From an uncultured Acidobacteriaceae bacterium (lineage in GTDB: Bacteria; Acidobacteriota; Terriglobia; Terriglobales; Acidobacteriaceae), in the NCBI GenBank assembly GCA_903849645.1, contig CAINJJ010000039.1, forward strand, positions 1 to 43,508: 43,508 nucleotides of DNA. The letters are read 5' to 3'. The translations under genes and the position numbers were made by a program. Position 1 is the first letter of the stretch, and each line of letters opens with the position of its first letter. The notes below the pieces were generated by a model. It made no database searches. It was not told the DNA's origin and saw only the letters and a program-made list of their open reading frames with translations. Shown one piece after another: positions 6,935-16,088 of the stretch.

Positions 6935-8407
6935 ATGGCAACCGCACCCAGTTCTCTCAAACTCGATGAAACCGGATTGAGCGAGCCCCCGCTTTGTGTG
7001 GATATGGATGGCACGCTGCTCCGCACCGATACGCTCTACGAAGTTCTGGTCAGAGCTCTCGCCCGGCGCTGGTGGATTCTCTTTCTGCTCCCGGTGTGGC
7101 TGCTGCGCGGCCGCGCCTGCCTCAAGGCCCGACTGGCGGGCATCGTCGCACTCAACCCGACGACGCTGCCTTATCGGGATGAGTTTGTCGCGTGGCTTCG
7201 CGAGGAGCGCGGCCGCGGCCGCCGCATCGTGCTGGCCACGGGCGCGCATACAAGCGTGGCCCGCGCGGTGAGCAGTCATCTTGGACTCTTTGACGAGGTC
7301 ATTGCCTCCACCGAGGTGGACAACGTGACCGGCAAGGTGAAGGCGCGCCTGCTTTGCGATCGCTTCGGTTCAGGCAACTTCGATTACGCCGGCGACAGCG
7401 CGGCCGATGTTGCTGTCTGGCAGCACGCGCGGCAGCGGATCGCGGCCGGCTCCGCGGCTGCCAAGCCTGGATTCGATCGCACGTTTCCGGGTAAGGGCTC
7501 GCGCGTGAAGTCCTTCCTGCGCGCCCTGCGGGTCAAGCACTGGGTCAAGAACATCCTGGTCTTCGTGCCCCTGTTCGCGAGCCACCGCTTCATGGAGCGC
7601 GATCTGATCGCCCGCAATCTGGTGGTTTTCCTTGCCTTCAGCCTCATTGCCTCCGCGGTTTACCTCGTCAATGATCTGGTCGATCTGGACTCCGACCGAC
7701 GCCACCCCATCAAGTGCCGCAGGCCGTTTGCCAGCGGCGCCCTCCCGATTCGTGTTGGCCTGGTGGCCGCGCCGCTGCTGTTTGCGGCGGGATTCGCCAT
7801 CGCGCTTCCGCTGGGCCGGAGCGTGCTGGCCATCCTCGGCTTCTATTTCGTCCTCACCTCGGTCTACTCCTTCTACCTCAAGCGCAAGATGCTGGTGGAC
7901 GTGTTTGCGCTGGCGATCCTGTACACGGTGCGCATTGTCGCGGGCGCGGCGGCAACGGGGCTGGTGTGCTCGGTGTGGCTGCTGGCCTTCTCGGTCTTTC
8001 AATTCCTCAGCCTGGCCTTCCTCAAGCGCTCGGCGGAGTTGACGAGGCTGGCGCGCCAGTCAGGCAGCGGCACGGCTGGGCGCGGCTACTTCAGCTGGGA
8101 CCTGGCGCAGGTAAATATTTCGGGCATCGCCGCCGGATACCTGGCCTGCCTGGTGCTGGGCATGTATATCGGTGGCTGGCAGGTAAGAGTGCTCTACCGC
8201 CAGCCTTCGTGGCTCTGGATTATCGTGCTGGTGCAGCTTTACTGGACAACGCGCGCCTGGATGCTCTCGCACCGCGGCGCCATGAATGAAGACCCGATTC
8301 TGTTTGCGGCTGGCGACCGCGTGACATGGATATGCGCCGCCGTGAGCTTCTCGGTTCTGGCGATGGCGGCGATTGGCGGGTTCTCGCTGCCGGGGATAAC
8401 TCAATGA
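6935..8407 (+). CDS. HAD phosphatase-UbiA prenyltransferase fusion (DPPR-synthase-like)
   Basis: A 490-aa fusion. Residues 20-160 are a HAD-family phosphatase with motif I CVDMDGTLL (D23, D25), motif II LATGAHT and motif IV YAGDSAADVAVW (D154, D158), all intact. Residues 190-490 are a UbiA membrane prenyltransferase with NDLVDLDSDRRHPIKCRRP (N246, D250, D254) and YSFYLKRKMLVDVFALA. The first of these resembles decaprenyl-phosphate phosphoribose (DPPR) synthases, which attach phosphoribose to polyprenyl phosphate. The HAD domain is the natural candidate to remove the 5-phosphate and yield polyprenyl-phosphate ribose. The next gene, with ATGA overlap, is a GT-C transferase that would use such a donor. 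Substrate assignment is inference. Confidence 0.8.
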   Translation: MATAPSSLKLDETGLSEPPLCVDMDGTLLRTDTLYEVLVRALARRWWILFLLPVWLLRGRACLKARLAGIVALNPTTLPYRDEFVAWLREERGRGRRIVLATGAHTSVARAVSSHLGLFDEVIASTEVDNVTGKVKARLLCDRFGSGNFDYAGDSAADVAVWQHARQRIAAGSAAAKPGFDRTFPGKGSRVKSFLRALRVKHWVKNILVFVPLFASHRFMERDLIARNLVVFLAFSLIASAVYLVNDLVDLDSDRRHPIKCRRPFASGALPIRVGLVAAPLLFAAGFAIALPLGRSVLAILGFYFVLTSVYSFYLKRKMLVDVFALAILYTVRIVAGAAATGLVCSVWLLAFSVFQFLSLAFLKRSAELTRLARQSGSGTAGRGYFSWDLAQVNISGIAAGYLACLVLGMYIGGWQVRVLYRQPSWLWIIVLVQLYWTTRAWMLSHRGAMNEDPILFAAGDRVTWICAAVSFSVLAMAAIGGFSLPGITQ

Positions 8408-9855
8408 AGAATGAAACGCGGAACTTCCTGCTTCTGGTGGGCCTTTTTCTGGGGGTCAACCTGCTGACACTCACCCGCTTTCCTTCGGTGTGGGTGGACG
8501 AGATCCAATTTGCAGACCCCGCGGTGCGGCTGGCCAGCGGACAGGGATTCACCTCCACGGCGTGGTTCGGGCAGGACTCGCACCACTTCTTTGCCGGAAA
8601 CGTTCCGCTGTTCTCAGGATTGCTGGGCGGCTGGCTGTCGATGGTGGGACCGGGACTGATCGCGGAGCGGCTGTTCAACCTCGGCCTCTTTGTGGGCATT
8701 CTGGCACTGGTGGGTCGCTTCCTCAAGCGTACGAGCCTGGTGCCGAGCCCCGGATGGAGGATGGTCGCGCTGGTGCTGCTGGCCACGGGGCACGCCATGA
8801 CGTTTTCCTACCGCTCCGGCAGGTATGACGTGCTGGGTATGTTCCTGACCGCGGTGTGCATGAACCTGTGGATTGAGGAGCGGGGCTGGATCTATCTGGC
8901 GGTTGCGGGCCTCTTCATGCCCGCGGCCGGGTTGCAGATTCTGCCTGCCGCTGTGCTTGCTTGCGCGGTGCTGATGGTTCTGGGAGGCAAATGGGCGGTC
9001 AAGCGTTCCGCCGCGCTCCTGGGCGGCTGCGCCGGGGGAGTGGTGGCCCTCAACCTGCTCTACCGCCATTTTGGCGTTTGGGAGGACTTCCAGCGCTCCA
9101 CGCGTTCCATCGGGATCATCGGGCAGTCGCTGGTGCAGAAGCTTCTGTCGCTTCCTTCGGTTTATGTCAACGACAAGAGCCGCGCCCTGCTCTTTTTGGC
9201 CCTGTTGCTGCTGCTGGCGCTGGGGCAGCGGGCACTGATGTCCGGGCTTCAGAAGCGCTTTCTGGGGGGAGTTCTGGCGATGAGCATCCTGCTGCCGGTG
9301 GCGATGCAGATGGCCGGCAAATTCCCGGTCTACTACGGGTGGATGATCTTCCTGCCGCTCGTGATCGCATTCGCGGCGCTTGCCAGCGCGGTGTGGAGCA
9401 CCTGCGGGACCTTCACCAGGGTGGCCGGCGCGACGCTGCTGGCGCTTGCCATGCTGGTGGGCCTGCCGCTGCGTACCCTTTCCGTGCTGTCCACCTGGCA
9501 GGAACGCGATCCCCAACGCGTGAAGGCGTTTGTCGAGAGCAACGTTGCTCCAGGTGAAACGGCCCTGGCCGACTTCAAGCTCTACTACGCGCTGCGCTCC
9601 ACGCAGGCGCCCACCATTCTGCCCACCTACATTCCTGCGCTGCGCGGCGACGACATCTCACGCATCAACGTTCTTCTTTTACGGCCGGAGGATCTGCCCG
9701 CCGCGCAAAAGGCGATGGGCGCCGGCTGGGAACCAACCGGAAGCCAACTTATCGCGCCGCGCAGCCCGGCGGTCTTTCGCGGCCTCATCAGTGAACTGCG
9801 CGAGGAATCCTACATCGTGACGGTATACCGCAGAGTTCCTGTGGCGGCCCGGTAG
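8404..9855 (+). CDS. GT-C family (ArnT/PMT-like) membrane glycosyltransferase
   Basis: A 483-aa polytopic membrane protein with about ten to twelve hydrophobic segments and a periplasmic C-terminal domain. The acidic pair D32-E33 in VWVDEIQFADPA, in the first extracytoplasmic loop, is the catalytic signature of GT-C enzymes of the GT39/GT83 type. These transfer a sugar from a polyprenyl-phosphate donor on the periplasmic side. The ATG at 8404 overlaps the stop of the HAD-UbiA gene (ATGA), indicating translational coupling and suggesting that this enzyme consumes its lipid-linked product. The longer reading frame from 8326 is ignored because it lies inside the upstream gene. Acceptor and sugar are unknown. 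Confidence 0.75.
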   Translation: MKNETRNFLLLVGLFLGVNLLTLTRFPSVWVDEIQFADPAVRLASGQGFTSTAWFGQDSHHFFAGNVPLFSGLLGGWLSMVGPGLIAERLFNLGLFVGILALVGRFLKRTSLVPSPGWRMVALVLLATGHAMTFSYRSGRYDVLGMFLTAVCMNLWIEERGWIYLAVAGLFMPAAGLQILPAAVLACAVLMVLGGKWAVKRSAALLGGCAGGVVALNLLYRHFGVWEDFQRSTRSIGIIGQSLVQKLLSLPSVYVNDKSRALLFLALLLLLALGQRALMSGLQKRFLGGVLAMSILLPVAMQMAGKFPVYYGWMIFLPLVIAFAALASAVWSTCGTFTRVAGATLLALAMLVGLPLRTLSVLSTWQERDPQRVKAFVESNVAPGETALADFKLYYALRSTQAPTILPTYIPALRGDDISRINVLLLRPEDLPAAQKAMGAGWEPTGSQLIAPRSPAVFRGLISELREESYIVTVYRRVPVAAR

Positions 9856-9874
9856 GCACGAGGGAAGAGGTCCG

Positions 9875-12166
9875 ATGCAGTCATGCGGCGATGTGGCTTT
9901 GCGTTGCGGCGGGAGGCGGTTGGCGGCGCACGGGCGGAGGATTGCCTGCGCGCTCAAGCCGGCGGTCCTCGCCGTGGCGCTCGGCTGCGCCGGCGTCTGG
10001 TCCGGGCGAGCCTGCGGCCAGCAGATGGAACTTCACGCCGAAGGCCAGCCCGCGCAGCACGATGTCCCGCGCATCGGCGTGAATCTCGGCAGCCAGACAT
10101 CCTGGGGGGCCGAGCAACTCACCGCCAACATTTTAGCCAACCCCGGTTTCGAAGCCACCCATGACGGAGCCATTGTGGTGGTTCATGCGGTCAGCGGCAC
10201 GGAGTTCACGGATGACGCGGGGTGGCTCGCCCGGCCCGCGAGCTTCTGGAAGGGCGCGCGCTTCAGCGTGCGTACCGGGCGGCTGGCGGGAGTGGAGGGC
10301 CGGATTCTCGAGTCGGGCCTGTGGCAGGGCTTGCCGCATTTTCGCGCAAGCTGCGTCTTGACCGGGCTGGCGCCCGGCGACGTGGTCGCCCTTGAGCGCG
10401 AGGGCGGCTCCGAGCTGCCATCGCACTGGTGGTGGCAGAACCCTGGGGCGATTCGCGCCAGCGGGGAGCGGCGGCCGCAGTCGGAGGGAAGGCAATCGCT
10501 TCTGATGTCGCCGGACCTGGCGGGACCCGCGGACGCCATCTCTTACATTGATCAGATCAGCGACCGGGCAGGGAAGCTGCTCCTCCTCCGCGGCGCATGG
10601 GAGGCCGGATTCTGGGCCAGGAGCATCGCCGGCGGACGGCTCACCGTGCAACTCCGGCGGGTCAATGGCGCGCCGTTCCTTCGAGAGTCAGTGCAGCCCG
10701 GCGTGGCATGGCGGCACTACAGCTTTCGCTTCTCTCCCCTTGACACTGGCCCACCGGCGGGGCTGGAGTTTCGCCTGGAGGCTGAGGGCGTTGGCTCCCA
10801 GGTCTGGGTTGACGATGTCTCGCTCGCGCAGGCAGGAGCGCCGCAGGGCGGCTTCCGGACCGAGGTGGCGCAGACGCTCAGCCGCCTGCGGCCGGGCTAC
10901 CTGCGCGACTGGCAGGGGCAGCTCGGGGACAGCTTCGCCAACCGGATCGCAAGCCAGTGGGCGCGGCAGCCCTTCCGCTACCGGCCGGGCGATGAAACCG
11001 CCTGGGGCTACTCGCTGCCCGACTTCTTCGAGCTGTGCCACCAGGTCGACGCGCAGCCATGGATTGTGCTGCCCGTGACCCTCACCGACGAAGAGTGGAC
11101 GGCGGCTGGCGCCTGGATCAAGGGACAAATTGCCCGGTACGGATTCCGCGAGGTCGTGGTGGAGTTCGGCAATGAGAACTGGAACGGAATCTTCCGTCCC
11201 GCGGGCATCCAGGACGCGACGCGGATGCAGGAGGCGGCGGAACGCGGCTTCCGGTTCTTGAACCAGGCCGCCGGCAACGACGCACGGATTCTTCCCGCCA
11301 TCGGCGGGCAGTTCGTGAACCCTGCAATGCTGAAGGACGCGAGCCGGATGGCCCCAAGCGCGCGGCTGCTGGCCGTAGCCCCCTACTACGCGCGCAGCCT
11401 GCGCAAGGCGGGCCCGAGCGGGCCCGATGTGGCGCAGCTCTTCACCACGGAAGACCGGCCAGCGGAGGAGTATGGGCGGCTGGCACGCCAGTCGGGCAAG
11501 CAACTGGCCATCTATGAGATGAACGCGCACAGCATGGACGGGGACGCGACGCCTGTCGAGGCCTCGGCCCTGGTGACAGGCCAGGCGGCAGGCACCGCGA
11601 TTCTCTTCCACGCGCTTCGCGCCCTGGAGCAGGGCGCAACCCGCCAATGCCTGTTCACGCTGGCGGCCTTTGACACCTTCCGCTCCGACGGCACGCTGAT
11701 CCGGCTCTTCGGGCTGGCGCGGGACCTGACGGAAGACGGCAGGCTGCGGCCCACCGGGCTGGCCATGGAACTCGCCAACCGGGCCATCGGCGGCGACGCC
11801 TGGGATCTGACGCCCGCGCGGGGCACCGATGCGCAGGCCGCCAGGGATGTGGCCGTTCGCGCCTTTCGCGGCCCGAAGGGGTGGTCGGTCGTGGCCGCTT
11901 CGGCTTCGCCCCATCCAACAGACCTGGTGATCGATCTGCCAGCCGGGCAGGGGCCTATGCCGCGCTCTCTTGCACACCTGACCGGCCCGGGCCCCATGGC
12001 AAGCAACGAAGACGGGCCTCAGGTGAAGCTCAGCGTGGAGCCGGCAGCCGTCGAGGGCAATCGCCTGCGGATTCACCTGGATCCATTTGGAGCTGCAGCG
12101 GCTTACAGTGAGCCAACGCCTGTTCCGGATCGAAACACCGCGAACCGGCCCAACCCACGGCGCTGA
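9875..12166 (+). CDS. Secreted glycoside hydrolase with carbohydrate-binding module, clan GH-A type
   Basis: A 763-aa exported protein. A basic N-terminus and hydrophobic stretch (about residues 20-48) act as signal peptide. Residues about 65-325 look like a jelly-roll CBM4/9-type module with NPGFE near the start and VWVDDVSL at the end. The catalytic part resembles arabinofuranosidase-like barrels (GH51/GH39/GH79 group): VVEFGNENWNG supplies the putative acid/base (N433-E434) and AIYEMNAH a putative nucleophile (E548). It lies in the same gene string as the DPPR-like and GT-C genes, so it may trim or remodel a furanose-bearing polymer. Family and specificity are tentative, and the N-terminal start could be internal. 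Confidence 0.7.
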   Translation: MQSCGDVALRCGGRRLAAHGRRIACALKPAVLAVALGCAGVWSGRACGQQMELHAEGQPAQHDVPRIGVNLGSQTSWGAEQLTANILANPGFEATHDGAIVVVHAVSGTEFTDDAGWLARPASFWKGARFSVRTGRLAGVEGRILESGLWQGLPHFRASCVLTGLAPGDVVALEREGGSELPSHWWWQNPGAIRASGERRPQSEGRQSLLMSPDLAGPADAISYIDQISDRAGKLLLLRGAWEAGFWARSIAGGRLTVQLRRVNGAPFLRESVQPGVAWRHYSFRFSPLDTGPPAGLEFRLEAEGVGSQVWVDDVSLAQAGAPQGGFRTEVAQTLSRLRPGYLRDWQGQLGDSFANRIASQWARQPFRYRPGDETAWGYSLPDFFELCHQVDAQPWIVLPVTLTDEEWTAAGAWIKGQIARYGFREVVVEFGNENWNGIFRPAGIQDATRMQEAAERGFRFLNQAAGNDARILPAIGGQFVNPAMLKDASRMAPSARLLAVAPYYARSLRKAGPSGPDVAQLFTTEDRPAEEYGRLARQSGKQLAIYEMNAHSMDGDATPVEASALVTGQAAGTAILFHALRALEQGATRQCLFTLAAFDTFRSDGTLIRLFGLARDLTEDGRLRPTGLAMELANRAIGGDAWDLTPARGTDAQAARDVAVRAFRGPKGWSVVAASASPHPTDLVIDLPAGQGPMPRSLAHLTGPGPMASNEDGPQVKLSVEPAAVEGNRLRIHLDPFGAAAAYSEPTPVPDRNTANRPNPRR
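12121..12137. promoter_or_regulatory. Imperfect activator half-site pair
   Basis: TGTTCC (12121-12126) is followed by GAAACA (12132-12137), one mismatch from the locus half-site GGAACA. It is inside the end of the glycosidase gene, about 90-100 bases upstream of the -24/-12-like element at 12225. Weak on its own. Confidence 0.25.
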
Positions 12167-12224
12167 ATGGCGACGGAATTCCCAACCGTCTTGTGAATCA
12201 ATAACTTGCGTTCTCCCTGCGGAT

Positions 12225-12240
12225 TTGCACGCCGATTGCA
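12225..12240 (+). promoter_or_regulatory. Weak sigma-54-type promoter before wzx
   Basis: TTGCACGCCGATTGCA has a perfect -12 half and spacing but TG in place of the important GG at -24. The transcript start would be near 12252, before the preferred wzx start at 12262 and after the alternative ATG at 12247. Confidence 0.35.
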
Positions 12241-12261
12241 TTCGTAATGGCAGAGGGAACC

Positions 12262-13836
12262 ATGTCAGAACATCAACAGATCCGCGGAAAGCTGCTCCGG
12301 AACATCCGCACTGAAGCGGGAGCGCGCGTACTTTACCTTGCCACCCGCTTCTTCATCCCGCCCTTCGTGCTCGCGCATATCGGCATGCAGGCTTATGGAC
12401 TGTATGGGACCTTCTTCATCCTCGTGGCCTACATCGGCGTCTCTACGGTGGGCTTCTCTGGCGCGTACATCAAGTTTGTGGCGGAGTTTGCCGCCGGCAA
12501 GCGTTACGACGAGGCCAACCGGCTGCTTTCCGCCGGCATCTTCATCACCACTCCAATCGCCCTGGCCGTCTTCACGGTCTTCGCGCTTGGCTGGAACTTT
12601 GTCTCCATCCGCATGCACGTTCCGGCGGCCATGGCAGCGGACGCCCGCTTCCTCGGCTTCACCATCGTGGGCAGCTTTCTGATGTGTCTCGGCCTCTCCG
12701 CATACCGCGACGCCCTCAGCGGCCTGCAGAGGATTGCCACCGTGCAGCGCATCTGGATCTCCTCTTTCGTGGTCGAATCGGCCCTGATCTTTGTGCTTGT
12801 CGGCCGCGGTTGGGGCCTGCGTGGCATGGGCATAGCCTTCGTGGCCCGCTCGGTCATCGACCTGGGCGCAAGCGCCGTGGTCGCCATCCGCACCATTCCC
12901 TGGCTGCGCATCTCCATCCGTATGGTGGACCGCGCCGCGGTGCGCCGCCTGCTCTCTTTCGGCAGCGTTGTTCAGTTGAACAGCCTCCTCGCCATCTTTC
13001 TCAACACGGTGGAACGCGTTCTCGCCGCGCCGCTCTGCGGCCTCTCCGCCGTTGGCCTGCTCGACATCAGCACCCGCCTGCCTTATATGGCCCTCTCGAT
13101 TCCCGGCGCTTTTATCACCTCGGCCCTTCCTTCCATCTCGGACGTGCACGGCCGGGAGCGCACCCCGGAAGAAAAGCTCGACCTGGTGCGCCATGTCTAT
13201 CTCACCGTGACCCGCTACATGAACGGAGTCTCCGGCACACTGCTGGGCTTCATGGCAGTGGTCGCCGGCCCCATGCTGGCCTTCTGGCTCAAGCAGGTTC
13301 CAGAGGGCGCCCCGGTGCTGATGATCGCCTTCTCCATCTGCTCCCAGTTTCACCTCATGACCGGCCCCGGCACCTCCATGGTCAAGGGCATCGGCAAGCC
13401 CCGCATGGAGTTTCACTACAGCCTGGCCAACATCGCGGCCCTCTTCATCACCGTCCCGGTCTCCCGGCTTCTTTTCGGTTCCTGGAGCGCCATCAGCATC
13501 GGCATTGCCGTCGCTTCGGCGACTGTCCTCTCGGCCATCTACTTCATCTCCACGGCCAACCGGACCCTGAAGGTGGGCACGGTCGAGTTCTTCCGCCACT
13601 CGGTCTTTCCGGGCATGCTGCCTTACGTCGCGGCCTTCGCTTCCGGCCTTCCCATGCGCCTGGTCACCATGCCCCAGGGACGCATCCTGCTGGGGTGCTG
13701 GCTTGCCGGGCGCTTCGCCATCTTCGCACTGATTCTGGCTGCTCTCTGGTGGACCCTGGTCGCCAGCGCCGGCGAAAAGTCCAAAGCCCAGAGCTTTCTT
13801 GCCTTCCTGCGTCCGGCAGAACCCGTAGGCGCCTGA
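12262..13836 (+). CDS. Wzx-like polysaccharide flippase (MOP superfamily)
   Basis: A 524-aa membrane protein with about twelve to fourteen hydrophobic segments. The N-terminal NIRTEAGARVLYLATRFFIPPFVLAHIG and the AYGLYGTFFIL segment are typical of Wzx/RfbX-type lipid-linked oligosaccharide flippases. It would move undecaprenyl-linked repeat units to the periplasmic face for polymerisation by the Wzy-like protein. The ATG at 12262 is preferred over the in-frame ATG at 12247, because GAGGG lies four bases upstream and because the predicted transcript start falls between the two. The coding strand of this gene is open in other frames too because of its high GC content. Confidence 0.85.
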   Translation: MSEHQQIRGKLLRNIRTEAGARVLYLATRFFIPPFVLAHIGMQAYGLYGTFFILVAYIGVSTVGFSGAYIKFVAEFAAGKRYDEANRLLSAGIFITTPIALAVFTVFALGWNFVSIRMHVPAAMAADARFLGFTIVGSFLMCLGLSAYRDALSGLQRIATVQRIWISSFVVESALIFVLVGRGWGLRGMGIAFVARSVIDLGASAVVAIRTIPWLRISIRMVDRAAVRRLLSFGSVVQLNSLLAIFLNTVERVLAAPLCGLSAVGLLDISTRLPYMALSIPGAFITSALPSISDVHGRERTPEEKLDLVRHVYLTVTRYMNGVSGTLLGFMAVVAGPMLAFWLKQVPEGAPVLMIAFSICSQFHLMTGPGTSMVKGIGKPRMEFHYSLANIAALFITVPVSRLLFGSWSAISIGIAVASATVLSAIYFISTANRTLKVGTVEFFRHSVFPGMLPYVAAFASGLPMRLVTMPQGRILLGCWLAGRFAIFALILAALWWTLVASAGEKSKAQSFLAFLRPAEPVGA

Positions 13837-13947
13837 CCCAACCCCGCCGGCGCGGCCACCGTGGAGCAACCTGCCCTGCCGCGCACACCATGAACCCACA
13901 CCGTCCGCACCCATCCATCGGGCGGAGAGAGAGAAACAGAGATCGAC

Positions 13948-15186
13948 ATGGCACTGATTCGGAACCTGACGGCAAAACTGACAAGCCGCTTCGCCGGCGC
14001 GAAGAACGATCTTCAGGAAACGGGCTTCACCGGCTACATCCCCACCCTGGACGGCTGGCGTGCCGTGGCCATCCTGGCGGTGATCTTCCACCATGCGATG
14101 ATCCCGCTGCTCGGCGTGCACCCGTGGCTGAACTTCAGCGAGCAGGGCGCCCTGGGCGTGGATGTGTTCTTTGCCTTGAGCGGCTTCCTCATCTGCTCGC
14201 GCCTGCTGGATGAGCGCGCGAAAAGCGGGTTCATCGACATCAAGGCCTTTTATCTGCGGCGCGCCTTCCGCATCCTGCCGCCCTACCTCACCTACCTGGC
14301 AGCGCTGGCCATGATGATCCCCTTCGGACTCGGCAGCCGCCAACTGGCGGAGTGGATCTCTTGCCTCACCTTCACCCGCAATTACCTGCCCGCCTCCCTG
14401 TGGACGTGGAAGACCGGCCACTTCTGGTCGCTGTCGGTCGAAGAGCACTTCTACCTGATCTTTCCCGCCGTGCTGATCCTGATTGGTTCGTCGAGGATGC
14501 GCCGCTTCCTGCCCTGGCTCATCGCCGCCGCAACCACCTGGCGCGTGGCCGATTATCGCTTCCACATCTTTGACAAGGTGTTCCCAGGGATTCCCTATCC
14601 CTATCGCTCCGACATCCGCCTGGACGGAATCGCTTTCGGCGCCCTCGCCGCGCTCATCCTTGCCGCCCCCGGCGTCAAGGAAGCGGTGCGCCGCCACATC
14701 ACCGGCCCGCGCATTGCCGCCGCCGCCGCCCTGCTGCTCACCATCATCTATGTCCCGGTGCCCATGGCCGTGCTCTTCCAGCGCGTGCTGATCGCCGCCC
14801 TTGTGGCCGCCACGGCCCTTCGTCCCGAGGTGTTCGTTACGCGATGGCTTGAAGCCAAATGGGTCCGTTGGATCGGCCGACTCTCCTACAGCCTCTACAT
14901 CTGGCAGCAGATGTTCTTTGTTCCCACCCAAAATGCGCTCGGCAAGATGCTGGCGAAGCTGCCGATTTTCCACCCGGTTCTCGCAGGCGCCTCCGATCGC
15001 GCGTTTATCCTGCAGATTCCTCTGCTCTGCGCGGGCACCCTGCTGATGGCTGTGATCAGCTTCTACTTGATCGAGCAGCCGGCGCTGCGCCGGGGCGCGC
15101 GCTACCTGAAGTCGCGCAAGGAGGCGGCCAAGGCGCGCCTTGCGGTCTCCAGCGAACGGATTCCTGAACTGGCGCCCACCGTGTAA
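13948..15186 (+). CDS. Acyltransferase-3 family membrane protein
   Basis: A 412-aa inner-membrane protein of the OafA/NodX-type acyltransferase-3 family (PF01757). It begins with the signature IPTLDGWRAVAILAVIFHHA, whose histidines are the expected catalytic residues, followed by GVDVFFALSGFLI and about ten hydrophobic segments. The FWSLSVEEHFYLIFP motif at about residue 155 is also characteristic. These enzymes add acetyl or other acyl groups to cell-surface sugars. There is a 111-base gap from wzx. The transcript ends at an intrinsic terminator at 15214-15236. The acylated sugar is unknown. Confidence 0.9.
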   Translation: MALIRNLTAKLTSRFAGAKNDLQETGFTGYIPTLDGWRAVAILAVIFHHAMIPLLGVHPWLNFSEQGALGVDVFFALSGFLICSRLLDERAKSGFIDIKAFYLRRAFRILPPYLTYLAALAMMIPFGLGSRQLAEWISCLTFTRNYLPASLWTWKTGHFWSLSVEEHFYLIFPAVLILIGSSRMRRFLPWLIAAATTWRVADYRFHIFDKVFPGIPYPYRSDIRLDGIAFGALAALILAAPGVKEAVRRHITGPRIAAAAALLLTIIYVPVPMAVLFQRVLIAALVAATALRPEVFVTRWLEAKWVRWIGRLSYSLYIWQQMFFVPTQNALGKMLAKLPIFHPVLAGASDRAFILQIPLLCAGTLLMAVISFYLIEQPALRRGARYLKSRKEAAKARLAVSSERIPELAPTV

Positions 15187-15213
15187 CTCCAGGTCGCGAA
15201 ACAGTTCCCCGAG

Positions 15214-15236
15214 CGCCCGGCCTTGGCCGGGCGTTT
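15214..15236 (+). terminator. Intrinsic terminator after the acyltransferase gene
   Basis: CGCCCGGCC (15214-15222) and GGCCGGGCG (15225-15233) form a perfect hairpin. It is followed by TTT and sits 28 bases past the stop codon. Confidence 0.65.
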
Positions 15237-15275
15237 CCGCGTTGTCCGCGGCGCCTCAATGTGCTCGTGGCAAGC

Positions 15276-15302
15276 AAGAAAAAGGGGGCCTCTCAGGCCC
15301 CC
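15276..15302 (-). terminator. Intrinsic terminator after the GT25 gene
   Basis: Read on the minus strand, GGGGGCC-TGAGA-GGCCCCC (15302-15284) is followed by TTTTTCTT. It lies 27 bases past the stop of the GT25 gene. With the plus-strand terminator it insulates the two convergent genes. Confidence 0.8.
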
Positions 15303-15328
15303 ACAGCAAATCAATATCAGTTCAGGAT

Positions 15329-16027
15329 TCAGGCAGCAAGGGAGAGCTTGCGCCGGCAGCGCCGGGCAAAGTTGATCAGCGCGCCGGCGAGTGGAAGCTG
15401 GTCATACCAGGCTGCGTTCACGTCGCTCCTCGATGCCGACTGAATGCCCAGCCGCGGCTTCACCAGAAGGGTGCAAACGTCAGGGTTCTGCTGCCGGAAC
15501 ATGGTGAGCGCGCCGTCAACATGCTGTGGCCCGCCCAGCGGATGGCCCGCGGGGCGCTCCCGCACCTGGCGCAGAAACTCGACCAGCCGGGGCAGGATCC
15601 TCCCGTTGACAGCGTAGAAGTAGGTGGTCATCACCGGCTCATCGGTCCGTTCCAGAGCGTGCGGTGGGGTGGACTCGTCGGCAAACAGGTGGCCCAGGTA
15701 ACAGATGTCCCAGTCGGCCTCGGCGATCTGCGCCATCACCAGCTCCTCCACGGCGCGGAAGTCAGGGGCAAACTCGAGGTCGTCCTCGATCAGGAGCACA
15801 TTGGGCTCGTTTGCGCTCAGGGCCTGCTCCAGGATGCGGAAGTGACTGTCGAAGCAGCCCCGCGCGCCGGCGCTTGGCCAGTCACCGGCCTCGGTCATGC
15901 GTTGGGCGAGAAAGAACCCAGCCTGTACCCCGGCGCGCTTGAGCTGGGCATTCACCTGGCGGCGACGGTCGCTCCGGTGGGCCAGGTTGATGACCTGCGG
16001 ATGGTGGAAGAGGTCGTTCAGTTTCAT
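15329..16027 (-). CDS. Glycosyltransferase family 25 protein
   Basis: A 232-aa protein of the GT25 (LPS biosynthesis, LgtB/Lex1-like) type. It opens with VINLAHRSDRRRQV, the family signature; ARGCFDSHFRILEQAL aligns with the conserved segment containing GC.xSH, and VLLIEDDLEFAPDF supplies the ED.E nucleotide-sugar/metal site. GT25 enzymes usually transfer galactose or glucose onto LPS or exopolysaccharide. In-frame starts at 16039 and 16102 exist but fall on or upstream of the minus-strand -24/-12 promoter, so the ATG at 16027 is chosen. The message would be essentially leaderless. It is the only minus-strand gene within the plus-strand part of the locus. Confidence 0.8.
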   Translation of the reverse strand: MKLNDLFHHPQVINLAHRSDRRRQVNAQLKRAGVQAGFFLAQRMTEAGDWPSAGARGCFDSHFRILEQALSANEPNVLLIEDDLEFAPDFRAVEELVMAQIAEADWDICYLGHLFADESTPPHALERTDEPVMTTYFYAVNGRILPRLVEFLRQVRERPAGHPLGGPQHVDGALTMFRQQNPDVCTLLVKPRLGIQSASRSDVNAAWYDQLPLAGALINFARRCRRKLSLAA

Positions 16028-16039
16028 GCCTGTATCCAT

Positions 16040-16055
16040 TGCACGGGGCGTGCCA
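16040..16055 (-). promoter_or_regulatory. Sigma-54-type promoter of the GT25 gene
   Basis: On the minus strand, TGGCACGCCCCGTGCA matches TGGCAC-N5-TTGCA except for the first T of the -12 half. The same variant (GTGCA) occurs at 19915. The transcript start is predicted at about 16029-16030, 2-3 bases before the ATG. Confidence 0.6.
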
Positions 16056-16088
16056 AAGAATCGGGCTGTTTTCGCCTTTGCTGCTGTC

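Noticed and set aside
10688..12241. A 517-aa minus-strand open frame opposite the glycosidase gene
   Set aside because: Antisense shadow with no domains; the plus-strand protein has a signal peptide and catalytic motifs.
12265..14973. A 902-aa minus-strand open frame
   Set aside because: It is the shadow of the wzx and acyltransferase genes; its glycine/histidine/aspartate-rich composition is typical of antisense GC-rich frames.
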